The translations under genes were made by a program, and so were the position numbers. Source: Embleya scabrispora (GTDB taxonomy: Bacteria > Actinomycetota > Actinomycetes > Streptomycetales > Streptomycetaceae). From it: a stretch of DNA of 64,000 nt. The stretch is taken from positions 1,116,001 to 1,180,000 of the forward strand of contig NZ_MWQN01000001.1 of assembly GCF_002024165.1 (NCBI RefSeq), read 5' to 3'. The first letter of the stretch is position 1, and the number at the start of each line of letters is the position of its first letter. Shown piece by piece: positions 44,535-52,978 of the stretch. The notes beneath the pieces are model-generated. The model was not told the origin of the DNA and did no database searches. It saw only the letters and a program-made list of their open reading frames with translations.

Positions 44535-45777
44535 AGGCCCACGAGACCGCCCCCCGGGAGGCGTTGACCACCGTGGACGCGGCCGATGCCCGAACCAGCG
44601 CCCCGTTCGTACGATCGCCGTAGGCGTAGACGCCGAGCACGAACCGATGTGTGGCGGTGGTGCCGTCGGCGGTCGGCAGGTCCAGCGTGGCGGCGCGCAC
44701 CATGCGCTGCGCGGTCCAGGTGCCGACGCCGTCGGCCACGAAGCGGGCGCGCAGCGCCGGCGCGGAGTGTTCGGCGCCGATCAGCACACCGTCGCCGCCG
44801 TAGCTGTAGCTGTGTTTGAAGACGTATTCGGTGCGGGCGGCGAGCACGTCGTCGAGAGTGTCCGGGTCGAGGTCGAAGGTGGTGGGCACGTAGCGGCGCA
44901 CCGTCTCGCGTTCGTCGGCGTCCAGCAGGTGGGCCAGGCCGGGATCGCACAGCAGCGAGAACCACCTGCGGTGCATGCCGAGTTCGGCCTCGAACAGGGA
45001 CGTGATGGTGGCGCCGCTGTCGGCGACGGATCTGAGGAAGGCGCCCTCGTCGTCGGTGTCGCCGAAGGTGATCAGCCGGTGTACGAGGATCTTCCGGGCC
45101 TGCTCCGGGCGCAGCCACCGCGCGGGATAGGTGGTCTCGTCGAGGTAGGCGACATCGAGGTCGGGTGCGAGCAGCCGCAGATAGTCCACCAGGGGTTGGT
45201 CCCGGCCGTAGCCGCGTCGGGCGTGCCGGACGGAGTCGAGCACGACCAGGCGTTCCAGGCCCAGCCGGTTGCACCGGTCCACGTAGTGCAGGGCGAGGTC
45301 CAGGAACGGCGACCCGCCCGCGACCGGGCGGCCGAGCAGGTCGGCGTACAACTTCGCGCTGTGGTGACACTCGCCGGCGCCGACGCCGGAAAACGTGTTC
45401 AACTCGCAGAAGGCGTAGCCCGTTTCGGTGGGAATGATGTCGGCCCGGGCCAGCGCGAGGCCCGGGCCCATCCGGGCGCGGTCGATGTGTCCGGCCATCG
45501 CCGCCGGGATGTGGAAGGTCTCGGCCAGTTCGGTGGGCGACAACGTCGCGCACACGTGCCGCATCACCTTTTCGTGCGCCGAGACCAACCGAGCGGTGGC
45601 GGCGTGCAGTTCGTCGTGGGTGTCGCGGTCCATCCGGAAGTGTGTGGGCAGGGTCGGGAAGAGGAAGCCGAGGTCGCGCAGGTGCCGGTCGGAGGCGGCG
45701 CGGGCCAGGGCGAGTTCGTCGGGTTTGTGGGCGGCGGCCAACTCGGCCAGGAAGGGGCGGTTCTCAGCGGCGAACAT
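44524..45777 (-). CDS. ATP-grasp-like carboxylate-amine ligase
   Basis: 417 residues. The sequence has features of circularly permuted ATP-grasp enzymes: GYAFCELNTFSGVGAGE in the first third (acidic metal/ATP residues E and N), EYVFKHSYSYGGDGVLIG with the ATP-binding Lys and glycine-rich loop in the last third, and a C-terminal RASAASTVVNASRGAVSWAF. It would form an amide from a carboxylate and an amine. The start at 45777 is preferred because GGAG lies seven bases upstream; 45792 gives five more residues. It is the last gene of the twelve-gene minus operon and overlaps the amidase by 14 bases. Family call moderate; the reaction is inference. Confidence 0.6.
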   Translation of the reverse strand: MFAAENRPFLAELAAAHKPDELALARAASDRHLRDLGFLFPTLPTHFRMDRDTHDELHAATARLVSAHEKVMRHVCATLSPTELAETFHIPAAMAGHIDRARMGPGLALARADIIPTETGYAFCELNTFSGVGAGECHHSAKLYADLLGRPVAGGSPFLDLALHYVDRCNRLGLERLVVLDSVRHARRGYGRDQPLVDYLRLLAPDLDVAYLDETTYPARWLRPEQARKILVHRLITFGDTDDEGAFLRSVADSGATITSLFEAELGMHRRWFSLLCDPGLAHLLDADERETVRRYVPTTFDLDPDTLDDVLAARTEYVFKHSYSYGGDGVLIGAEHSAPALRARFVADGVGTWTAQRMVRAATLDLPTADGTTATHRFVLGVYAYGDRTNGALVRASAASTVVNASRGAVSWAFTD

Positions 45778-47302
45778 CGGCGGGCTCCGCATCGGGGTCG
45801 GGTCGACGGCGCGGGGCGTCCGGGCCGGTCCCGAACGCCGGCGGTCGGACGTGGCGGCGGCCGAATTCGGCCTCGATCGCCGCGCCCGCCCGGAACAGGT
45901 CCGCCTCGCCGAACTCGCGTCCCACGAGCTGCAATCCGATCGGCAGGCCGTTGCCGGCGAACCCGATCGGCAGCGACATGGCCGGATGTCCGGTGACCGC
46001 GAACGGGATCGTCTGCATGTCGTTGGCCAGCCTCGGCGGCGGCCAGTCGGTGGGAAAGTCCTCGAATCGGGACGCGGTCGCCTGGCCGCAGGCGGTGATC
46101 AACACGTCGTGCTCGGCGAACACCCGGCGCCGGAACTCCTCGACGAGTTGCCCGCGTACCGCCAGGGCGCGCAGCAGGTCGCTCGCGCCGATCCCGGCTC
46201 CGGGCATCAGCTTCTGGTAGGTGTACCGCCCGAACGACCAGGGGAAGCCGCGCAGATTGTGCTCGTGTACGGCGAAGCCCTCCGCCGCCAGGATGATTCG
46301 GCCGCAGGCGTCCAGGGTTTCGTAGGGCGGGAGTTCGCACTCCTCGACGATCGCGCCGAGCCGGTCGAGGTGGGCCAGGGCACGTTCGATGCCCGCGACG
46401 ATCTCCGGGCGGGTCGCCGGGTCGTCGGCGTACCAGGCGGTCGAGTACGCCACCCGCAACCCCCGTACATCCCCGTCGAGTCGATCCGGCCCCTGCCCCG
46501 CCGGCGCGTCGCGGGTGCGCGGATCGCGGGTGTCGGGGCCGGCCACGGCCCGGAACGCGGCGGCGGTGTCGGCCACCGTCCAGCCCAGCGGTCCGAAGTG
46601 GTCCATGGTGTACGACAGCGGAGTGGCGCCGTGGCCGGAGACGCTGCCGTAGGTCGGCTTGAGGCCGACCACCCCGCAGTGGAACGCCGGCCCGCGGATC
46701 GAGCCGGCGGTATCGGATCCGAACGCGACGCGCAGGAAGCCGGCGGCCACCGCGACCCCCGCGCCCGAGGACGAACCGCTGGGGATGTGCTCCGGGTTCC
46801 ACGGATTCACCGCCGCCGGGAAGGGCAGGTCCCGGCTCGGTCCGCCGAGCGCGAACTCGTAGGTGCTCAGCTTGCCCAGCAGTACCGCGCCGCCGGTCCG
46901 CAGCCGGGCCTCGACGGCGCTGTCCTCGGCGGCCGTGTCGGACACGGTCAGCCAGGACTGGTTGGTGGTCGGCACCCCCTCGGCCGCGAAGATGTCCTTG
47001 AGCGCGTACGGGATGCCGTGCAGCGGGCCGCGGTCGAGGCCGGCGCGCAGGTCCAGGTCGGCCTGCCGGGCGCGGCGCAGCGCCTGCTCGCGCAGGACCA
47101 GGACGAACGCGTGCAGCGTCGCGTCGTGTGCCTCGATCCGGCCCAGCGCGTGCTCCACGAGGTCCACCGAGGTGAGCCGCCCGGCGCGCAGCAGCGCGCC
47201 GGCCTCGGCGACGGAGAGCGCGGCGAGCCCGCCGGGCCGGGAAGGCTCGGTATCGGGCGCGGTGTCGGGCGCGGTATCGGATGAGCTGTCGGGCTCAGAC
47301 AT
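45764..47302 (-). CDS. Amidase-signature hydrolase (AtzE/GatA-like)
   Basis: 512 residues. The catalytic triad of the amidase-signature family is present: Lys102 in HGIPYALKD, the cis-Ser in SGSSSG (residues 175-180) and Ser201 in FGSDTAGSIRG. An acidic repeat (DTAPDTAPDTEP) opens the protein. It would hydrolyse or transfer an amide. The gene directly follows, with an eight-base overlap, a 64-residue protein similar to AtzG, the small subunit that stabilises AtzE; this favours an AtzEG-like complex instead of a tRNA amidotransferase, for which no GatB or GatC is present here. Confidence 0.88.
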   Translation of the reverse strand: MSEPDSSSDTAPDTAPDTEPSRPGGLAALSVAEAGALLRAGRLTSVDLVEHALGRIEAHDATLHAFVLVLREQALRRARQADLDLRAGLDRGPLHGIPYALKDIFAAEGVPTTNQSWLTVSDTAAEDSAVEARLRTGGAVLLGKLSTYEFALGGPSRDLPFPAAVNPWNPEHIPSGSSSGAGVAVAAGFLRVAFGSDTAGSIRGPAFHCGVVGLKPTYGSVSGHGATPLSYTMDHFGPLGWTVADTAAAFRAVAGPDTRDPRTRDAPAGQGPDRLDGDVRGLRVAYSTAWYADDPATRPEIVAGIERALAHLDRLGAIVEECELPPYETLDACGRIILAAEGFAVHEHNLRGFPWSFGRYTYQKLMPGAGIGASDLLRALAVRGQLVEEFRRRVFAEHDVLITACGQATASRFEDFPTDWPPPRLANDMQTIPFAVTGHPAMSLPIGFAGNGLPIGLQLVGREFGEADLFRAGAAIEAEFGRRHVRPPAFGTGPDAPRRRPDPDAEPADVRR

Positions 47303-47489
47303 CGGCGCTCCCCCCTTCGCTGTCGCGCAGCAGCCGCATCTGTGCCCGCAGCGAGCGGTAGCCGGCCAGGACGCCCGGGGCCAGATCCGGTGGCATGTCG
47401 ATACCGAGCCGGGCGAGCACGACGGCGAACTCCCGGTCGGCGGCCTCGGCGGCGCGCTCGGCGTCGGTCGCGGCGGAGTCGGCGCTCAC
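47295..47489 (-). CDS. AtzG-like (DUF4089) small amidase subunit
   Basis: 64 residues. The C-terminal half, VLARLGIDMPPDLAPGVLAGYRSLR, has the length and hydrophobic spacing of AtzG/DUF4089 proteins, small GatC-like subunits that wrap an amidase. It begins with GTG overlapping the M24 stop by four bases and ends with an eight-base overlap with the amidase start, so its dose follows both. The N-terminal half is Ala/Glu-rich. The position next to the amidase is as informative as the sequence. Confidence 0.72.
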   Translation of the reverse strand: MSADSAATDAERAAEAADREFAVVLARLGIDMPPDLAPGVLAGYRSLRAQMRLLRDSEGGSADV

Positions 47490-48961
47490 GCCGCGCGGCC
47501 GTCGTCGCCGGGCAGGCGCGGGCCCGCTTCGCGTTGTGCGGCCAGCCACGCCTCGACGTCGGCCGCCGCGACCGGCAGCGCGTGCGACATCACCCGCGCG
47601 CCGTCGGCCGTCACCCGTACGTCGTCCTCGATCCGCACGCCGATCCCGCGCAGCCCCTCCGGGACCAGTTCGTCGTGCGGTTGCAGGTAGATGCCCGGTT
47701 CCATGGTGAGCACGTGGCGCTCGCGCAGCACACCCTGGGCGTAGTGCTCGGGCCGCGCGTGTCCGCAGTCGTGCACGTCCAGGCCGAGCATGTGGCCGAA
47801 CGCGGCCAGCGTCCACCGCCGGTACGGCTGCCGCTTGTCCGCGAGCGCCTCCTCCACGCCGACCTCGACCAGGCCCAGGTCGCGCAGCCCCTCGATCTGT
47901 ACCCGCTTGCAGGCCAGGTCGACGTCCTCGAACGCGACCCCGGGGGCGATCGCCGCCAAACCCGCGTCGCGCGCCGCGTGCACGATGTCGTAGACGTCCC
48001 GCTCGGCGGCGCTGAACCCGCCCGACACGGGCCAGGTCCGGGTCACGTCGGCCGTGTAGCAACTGCGCGCCTCCGCGCCCATGTCCATCAGCAGCAGGCC
48101 GTCCGGCCGGACCGCGCCGTCGTTGCGGACCCAGTGCAGGGTGGTGGCATGCGCCCCGGCGGCGACGATCGAGGCATAGCCCACGCCGTTGCCGTCGTGT
48201 CGCGCCCGGGTGGCGAAGACGCCCTCCAACAACCGTTCGGAGACCTCGCGTTCGCTCGGCAACACGCGGGCGACATCCTCGAAGCCGCGCACGGTGATGT
48301 CGACGGCCTCCTGAAGCTGCGCCAACTCCCAGTCGTCCTTGGGCAACCGCAGTTCGGCCAGCACGCTCGCCAACAGCGCGTCCCGGACGGCGTTCTCGGC
48401 CGTCGCGGGCAACAGCTCCCGATCGATGCCGGTGTCGTAGCCGCGCAGGACCCGCACGGGACCGGAGATCCGGCGCAGCGCCGCCGGGAGTTCGCCGATC
48501 GGGCGCGCCTGCACGCCCAGCACCGCGGACTTCTCCTGCGGCGACAGGCAGCGCCCCTGCCAGACCTCGCCGAGGATGCGGTCCAGATAGCCGACACCCG
48601 ACGCCGGGCCGTGCCGTGGGTCGACGTACAGCACCGCGTCGTGGCCGCCGGTGATCGGGTGCAGGACCAGTACCGAGTTCGGGTCCTGATCCGCTGTCAG
48701 CCAGATCAGGTCGCTGCCGCCCCGGAACGGGTAGGGCGCGCCGTAGCTGCGCCATTGGATGCGTCCGGTCGGCACCACCAGGGTCTCGCCCGGGAAGGCG
48801 TGCGACAGCGCGGCGCGCCGGGCGGCCGTGCGTTCGGCGTGCGGCACGGGGGACAGTGTCGTCTCCTGCTCGCGCCAGTTGCCCGTCATGTAGTCGACGA
48901 ACGCGGCCGGGATGTCGTTGTCGTGCGCCCCGGTGAGTTCTTCCTTGCCGACGTTTCCCAC
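47486..48961 (-). CDS. M24 metallopeptidase, cluster paralogue
   Basis: 491 residues, similar along its whole length to the protein encoded at 40036. Metal ligands are all present: LLLMDMGAEARSCYTADVTRT, GHMLGLDVHDC, LTMEPGIYL and GVRIEDDV. The GTG start at 48961 follows GAAGGGAAG. It lies within the biosynthetic operon, between the ornithine-cyclodeaminase-like gene and the AtzG-like gene. Aminopeptidase P or creatinase-like amide cleavage is expected; its role may be release or trimming of a pathway intermediate. Confidence 0.86.
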   Translation of the reverse strand: MGNVGKEELTGAHDNDIPAAFVDYMTGNWREQETTLSPVPHAERTAARRAALSHAFPGETLVVPTGRIQWRSYGAPYPFRGGSDLIWLTADQDPNSVLVLHPITGGHDAVLYVDPRHGPASGVGYLDRILGEVWQGRCLSPQEKSAVLGVQARPIGELPAALRRISGPVRVLRGYDTGIDRELLPATAENAVRDALLASVLAELRLPKDDWELAQLQEAVDITVRGFEDVARVLPSEREVSERLLEGVFATRARHDGNGVGYASIVAAGAHATTLHWVRNDGAVRPDGLLLMDMGAEARSCYTADVTRTWPVSGGFSAAERDVYDIVHAARDAGLAAIAPGVAFEDVDLACKRVQIEGLRDLGLVEVGVEEALADKRQPYRRWTLAAFGHMLGLDVHDCGHARPEHYAQGVLRERHVLTMEPGIYLQPHDELVPEGLRGIGVRIEDDVRVTADGARVMSHALPVAAADVEAWLAAQREAGPRLPGDDGRAA

Positions 48962-49006
48962 GTGCGGTCTTCCCTTCGAAACGGACGGGCGATCGGTGAT
49001 CGGCGA

Positions 49007-49894
49007 TCAGCGGTACGGGCGCGCCAGATGGGCGCAGGTGATCAGGTCGAGTGCGGCGTGGCCGGTGGAGCTGAACACGGTCGGGCAACCGGCCAGATCG
49101 GGGTGGTCACCGGTTTCCAGGGCCTCCAGGTCGAGCGCCGTACGGTGGATCACGCCGGCTTCGGCGACGGCGGTCTCGATCGATTCGACGACGAGGGTGG
49201 CGGAGGCGAGCAGTTCGCGGGAGACCTCGCGCGAGGTCGTGGTGTGCGCGCCCATGCAGTTGACGTGCACGTGCCGTGGGAGGTCCGCGGCGATCGGCAG
49301 CGGGTCCACGGACGTGGTCGCCGTGGCCACGACGTCGGCCCCGGAGGTGGCCTCCGCCGCCGACGCGCAGACCAGGGCCCGGGCCCGCCCGGCGGCCCGG
49401 ATCCGCGCGCACAGCGCCTCGGCGTGCGCGGGGGTGCGGGAGTGGACGCGTACGTGTGCGATCTCGCGTACGGCACGGACGCCGAGATACTGCTGCCACG
49501 CCTGGACGCCGGCGCCGACGATGCCGAGCACGGCCGCGTCGGGAGCGGCGCAGCGGTCGGTGACCACGGCGGTCACCGCGGCGCACTTGAGGTTGGTGAC
49601 GAGCGCGCCGTCCAGGACCGTGAGCAGTGCGCCGGTCGAGGTGGCGAAGACCGGCACCACGGAGGTCACGGTCGAGCCGGGTCCGTGCGCGATGGTGGCG
49701 ACCTTGGCGATGTACAGGCCGAGGTCGGGAGAAACAGCCGGCATGGAAAGGTACTTCACGCCGCGTGCGTCCTCGACGGTCTGCCGCAGCGGTACGGTCA
49801 TCCGCCGGACCGCACCGCTGTGCAGCGCCTCGCGGATCAGCCCGGCCACGGCGGTGACGTCGGCGGTGGCGACGTCGGTGTCCACGCGGGTCAT
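49007..49894 (-). CDS. Ornithine cyclodeaminase/mu-crystallin family protein
   Basis: 295 residues. The NAD-binding Rossmann loop is AVLGIVGAGVQAWQQ, preceded by TVLDGALVTNLKCAAVTAV, which aligns with the substrate-binding R/K helix of the family, and VVATATTSVDPLP follows. Members catalyse ornithine cyclisation, alanine dehydrogenation or reduction of cyclic ketimines. The start overlaps the alpha-oxoamine synthase stop by four bases, so reduction of an imine derived from that enzyme's amino ketone is a natural guess. Confidence 0.82.
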   Translation of the reverse strand: MTRVDTDVATADVTAVAGLIREALHSGAVRRMTVPLRQTVEDARGVKYLSMPAVSPDLGLYIAKVATIAHGPGSTVTSVVPVFATSTGALLTVLDGALVTNLKCAAVTAVVTDRCAAPDAAVLGIVGAGVQAWQQYLGVRAVREIAHVRVHSRTPAHAEALCARIRAAGRARALVCASAAEATSGADVVATATTSVDPLPIAADLPRHVHVNCMGAHTTTSREVSRELLASATLVVESIETAVAEAGVIHRTALDLEALETGDHPDLAGCPTVFSSTGHAALDLITCAHLARPYR

Positions 49895-51117
49895 CCCAGT
49901 CCCGCCAGGATGTCCGCGAGGTCGTCGGCGAACCGTTCGGTCAGCGCCGTCGGCATGTCCCCGCGCAGCATCATGCGCACGCCGGCCTGGTTGCGCGGCA
50001 CGATCGGGAAGAACATCGCCGAGCAGTAGTAGCCGCGCCGGTACAGCTCGGTGGACAGCCGTACCGCCCGGTCGTTGTCGCCGACGGTGACGAACTTGAT
50101 GTGCGATCCGGTGCCCCGGAGGTCGTGTCCGCGCAGGCGCTCGTCGAACAGCGCGATGTTGCGCGCCAGTTGTCGCTGTCGGCGGCGAAGTTCCGGACTG
50201 CGGTGCAGGTCCAGGGCGCCCAGGGTGGTGCCGACCGCGGCCGTGCGCAGCCCCTGCGACCAGGCCAGCGGTCCGGACCGGTAGAGGAATTCGAAGACGT
50301 CGCGCTCACCGGTCATCGCGATGCCGCCGGTGCTGCCGAACGCCTTGGCGATCGAGGCGACGATCAGGGTCCGGGAGCCGAGGTCGGTGAACACCGGACG
50401 TGCGTATCCTTCGCCGCGATCGCCCAGCGCGGACAGCGCGTGCGAGTCGTCGAGGTAGACGAACATGCCGTACCGGTCCTGGAGTTCGCGGATCCCGGCC
50501 AGGTCCGCCTGCCCGCCGACCGAGTAGACGCCCTCGCAGACGTAGGCCACGCGCGGGTGGCGTTTGCAGACGTCCTCCAGGAACTGCGTGTCGTTGTGCG
50601 GGCAGGTGAGCACGAGCGTCTCGTCGGCGACGATCGGCTTGAGGAAGTTCATCGAGAAGTGCGCGAACCGGTCGAAGACCACGACCAGCGGTTCGCCGTC
50701 GGTGAGATGGCCGGAGGCCAGCAGCGGCAGGATCGCCGCGCTGAGCACGCCGCAGGACACCGACGGCAGCACGTGCGCCCCGAAGTGCTCGGCCAGTTCC
50801 GCTTCGAGGCGTTCCAGGATGCCGAGCCGGATGCGGAACTCGCCCATGGACAGGCCGGTGATGCGCTCCTCGGCGAGCGCGGCGCGGCCCGCCTCGATCA
50901 CCGCGGGATGGCTGTTGAACCCCAGGTACGAGCACGACGACAGGTTGGCGAACTCGTGCCCGGAACTCAGCTCGCGCAGCCGGTTCTGGCCGTCGACGGC
51001 CTCGACGACCAGGCCGAGCATGCCATTCTTCTCGGACAACCCCCAGGCGGCCTCGGCCGCGGGCACCATCGTGCGGTTGTTGCGGAAGCGGTGCGGTCCG
51101 ACGACGTCCTCGCTCAC
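49891..51117 (-). CDS. Alpha-oxoamine synthase (AONS/KBL-like PLP enzyme)
   Basis: 408 residues. PLP-enzyme motifs: SSCSYLGFNSHPAV at the N-terminus, CEGVYSVGGQADLAGI, VYLDDSHALSALGDRGEGY (PLP-binding Asp and His), and IVASIAKAFGSTGG, where Lys258 should carry the cofactor. The enzyme condenses an amino acid with an acyl thioester and releases CO2 to give an alpha-amino ketone. The acyl donor may come from the LeuA/MaoC/CitE genes upstream. GTG start with a GTGA overlap to the esterase. Confidence 0.9.
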   Translation of the reverse strand: MSEDVVGPHRFRNNRTMVPAAEAAWGLSEKNGMLGLVVEAVDGQNRLRELSSGHEFANLSSCSYLGFNSHPAVIEAGRAALAEERITGLSMGEFRIRLGILERLEAELAEHFGAHVLPSVSCGVLSAAILPLLASGHLTDGEPLVVVFDRFAHFSMNFLKPIVADETLVLTCPHNDTQFLEDVCKRHPRVAYVCEGVYSVGGQADLAGIRELQDRYGMFVYLDDSHALSALGDRGEGYARPVFTDLGSRTLIVASIAKAFGSTGGIAMTGERDVFEFLYRSGPLAWSQGLRTAAVGTTLGALDLHRSPELRRRQRQLARNIALFDERLRGHDLRGTGSHIKFVTVGDNDRAVRLSTELYRRGYYCSAMFFPIVPRNQAGVRMMLRGDMPTALTERFADDLADILAGLG

Positions 51118-52034
51118 CGGCCCGCCCCGCTTCGGGAACGCAGCCAGTCGCCGAGCCGGTCGATGGCCTCGCGCGCCTTGGCCAGGCGGGTGTAGTGCAG
51201 GTGCCACACGTGCACCATGCCGGGCCACACTTCGAGCACTCCGGTGGATCCGGTCCGCTCCAGCGCGGCGACGAATCGCTCCGCGTCGCTGAGCAGGATC
51301 TCCCGGCTGCCGACCTGGACGAGGATCGGCGGCAGTCCGCTCGGGTCGGCGTACAGCGGCGACGCGTAGGGGGTCGTGGGTGCGGCGCCCGCCAGGTAGG
51401 AACCGGTGACCAGGGCGACCACGTCCGCGCTGACCAGCGGGTCCTCTGCGGCCAGGGTCCGGTAGGTCTCGCCCGACGCGGTCAGGTCGGTCCACGGCGA
51501 CACGCACGCCGCCGCGGCGGGCAGCGGCAGGCCCAGGTCGCGGGCCTTGAGCAGGGTCGCCAGGGTCAGCCCGCCACCGGCCGAGTCGCCCGCGAACACC
51601 ACGTCCGAGGGCGCCACGCCGTCGGCGAGGAGTTCGCGATAGGCCGCCACCGCGTCGTCCAGTGCGGCGGGGTAGGGGTGTTCGGGGGCACGTCGGTAGT
51701 CGACGAAGAACATCCGGCACCGGGTGGCCCGGGCCAGCTCCGCGACCATGCCGCCGTGGCTGCGCAACGATCCGTACACGTAGCCGCCGCCGTGCAGGTA
51801 GAGACCGGTGCGGGTGCCCTCCGCGTTCGGCGGGGTCAGCACGTATCCGCCGGCCCGCACCGTCACCTCGACGTCGGCGGCGATCGGCGTGCCCCAGGTG
51901 TCGTAGTGCACCCGGGCCTCGTCGATGTCCTCGGGCCAGTCGCGCTCCGTGAGCACCGCGAGCAGCGCCTCCAGCTCGCTCGTGTCCCGCTCCGACATGG
52001 CGGGCACGCCCGTCGCGGTCCGCTCGGCGGTCAT
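51114..52034 (-). CDS. HSL-family alpha/beta-hydrolase (esterase)
   Basis: 306 residues. The oxyanion motif HGGG is at residues 81-84, the nucleophile Ser151 is in FAGDSAGGG, and the late Asp and His are near SREILLSDAERF and GMVHVWHL. This is the hormone-sensitive-lipase family of small-molecule esterases. In the cluster it could cleave an ester or thioester intermediate. ATGA overlap with the upstream unknown protein. Confidence 0.87.
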   Translation of the reverse strand: MTAERTATGVPAMSERDTSELEALLAVLTERDWPEDIDEARVHYDTWGTPIAADVEVTVRAGGYVLTPPNAEGTRTGLYLHGGGYVYGSLRSHGGMVAELARATRCRMFFVDYRRAPEHPYPAALDDAVAAYRELLADGVAPSDVVFAGDSAGGGLTLATLLKARDLGLPLPAAAACVSPWTDLTASGETYRTLAAEDPLVSADVVALVTGSYLAGAAPTTPYASPLYADPSGLPPILVQVGSREILLSDAERFVAALERTGSTGVLEVWPGMVHVWHLHYTRLAKAREAIDRLGDWLRSRSGAGR

Positions 52035-52933
52035 CGCGGGTTCCCGCCGTCGGCGCCGACCGCTTCCACGCCCCGGTGGTAGCGCTCGTGCGCGGCCTCG
52101 TCGGGGACCTCCAGGCCGGGCGCCGGCACCTCCAGGCGGTAGTGCGCGTACCACTTGGCCAGTTCGTCGGCGTCCGGGAACTGGTACTCCAGGTGCCGGA
52201 TGGGCCGGCGCGAGGGCTGCTGCGCGTCGACCGGTCGCGGGGCCGAACCGGCGTGTGCCAGTCCCCCGTCCACCTCGTTGAACAGCACGATCATCACCAG
52301 GTCGGCGTCCAGGTCGACGTCCGCCGCGGCGGCGTAGTCGGCGAGGATGCGCTCGGCGTGCTCCTCCTTGACCGCCACGTTGAAGCTGTGCGGCATCAAC
52401 TCGATCAGGTCGGCGGGCGACACCCCCGCGTCGCGGAGGTAGGCGCGGGTGTCGCAGATCACCGGCAGCCCGCCCACGATGTTGAGGTTGGGTCCGTAGA
52501 TGTTGGCGATCAGCGGCGTCGCGGCGTCGAAGTGCACACACTTGGTGGTCAGGAACTCACGGGCGGTGGTGTGGTCGTCGTTCGGGGTGAAGTGCCGGTT
52601 CTTGTTGAAGCCGTCGACGTCCATCCCGGCGATCCGGTCGTAGCCGATCGTCACCGGACTGAACGCGGCCACGTCCACCCGCTCGCCGAACGCGCGGAAC
52701 AACGATTCGAGATAGTCGCGAGCGACCGCGGCGTGGTGTTCGTCGTGGACGTCCAGACCGTGGCCGGCCAGGGTTCGCGCGACGCCGCGGCAGACCGCGA
52801 CACCGTGGCCCTCGGCCACCAATTTCACGAGCGCGTCGACGAGTTCGTCTCCGACGGCGTGCAGCCGGCCGTCCACGTACTCCGTGCGATAGGCGGACAC
52901 GTCGACGATCGTGTCCTGCGGCAGGATCTTCAC
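52031..52933 (-). CDS. Unknown cluster protein, possible Fe/2-oxoglutarate oxygenase fold
   Basis: 300 residues. I do not recognise the family with certainty. KCVHFDAATP has an HxD pair (His134, Asp136), and a late His247 in RRPIRHLEYQF could complete a facial triad with Arg nearby; GGLPVICDTRAYLRDAG between them is compatible with a jelly roll. Equally it may be a non-catalytic partner. The GTG at 52933 is favoured by GGGAG six bases upstream; 52951 adds six residues. It is coupled to the esterase downstream and 45 bases after the CitE-like gene. Confidence 0.6.
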   Translation of the reverse strand: MKILPQDTIVDVSAYRTEYVDGRLHAVGDELVDALVKLVAEGHGVAVCRGVARTLAGHGLDVHDEHHAAVARDYLESLFRAFGERVDVAAFSPVTIGYDRIAGMDVDGFNKNRHFTPNDDHTTAREFLTTKCVHFDAATPLIANIYGPNLNIVGGLPVICDTRAYLRDAGVSPADLIELMPHSFNVAVKEEHAERILADYAAAADVDLDADLVMIVLFNEVDGGLAHAGSAPRPVDAQQPSRRPIRHLEYQFPDADELAKWYAHYRLEVPAPGLEVPDEAAHERYHRGVEAVGADGGNPR

Positions 52934-52978
52934 TGGGATCTCCCGATTCACGAGTGCGGGTTACGAGGCGGCGACGCT

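Noticed and set aside
45764-47302. GatA subunit of the Glu-tRNA(Gln) amidotransferase
   Set aside because: No GatB or GatC next to it; the small partner resembles AtzG and the context is a biosynthetic operon.
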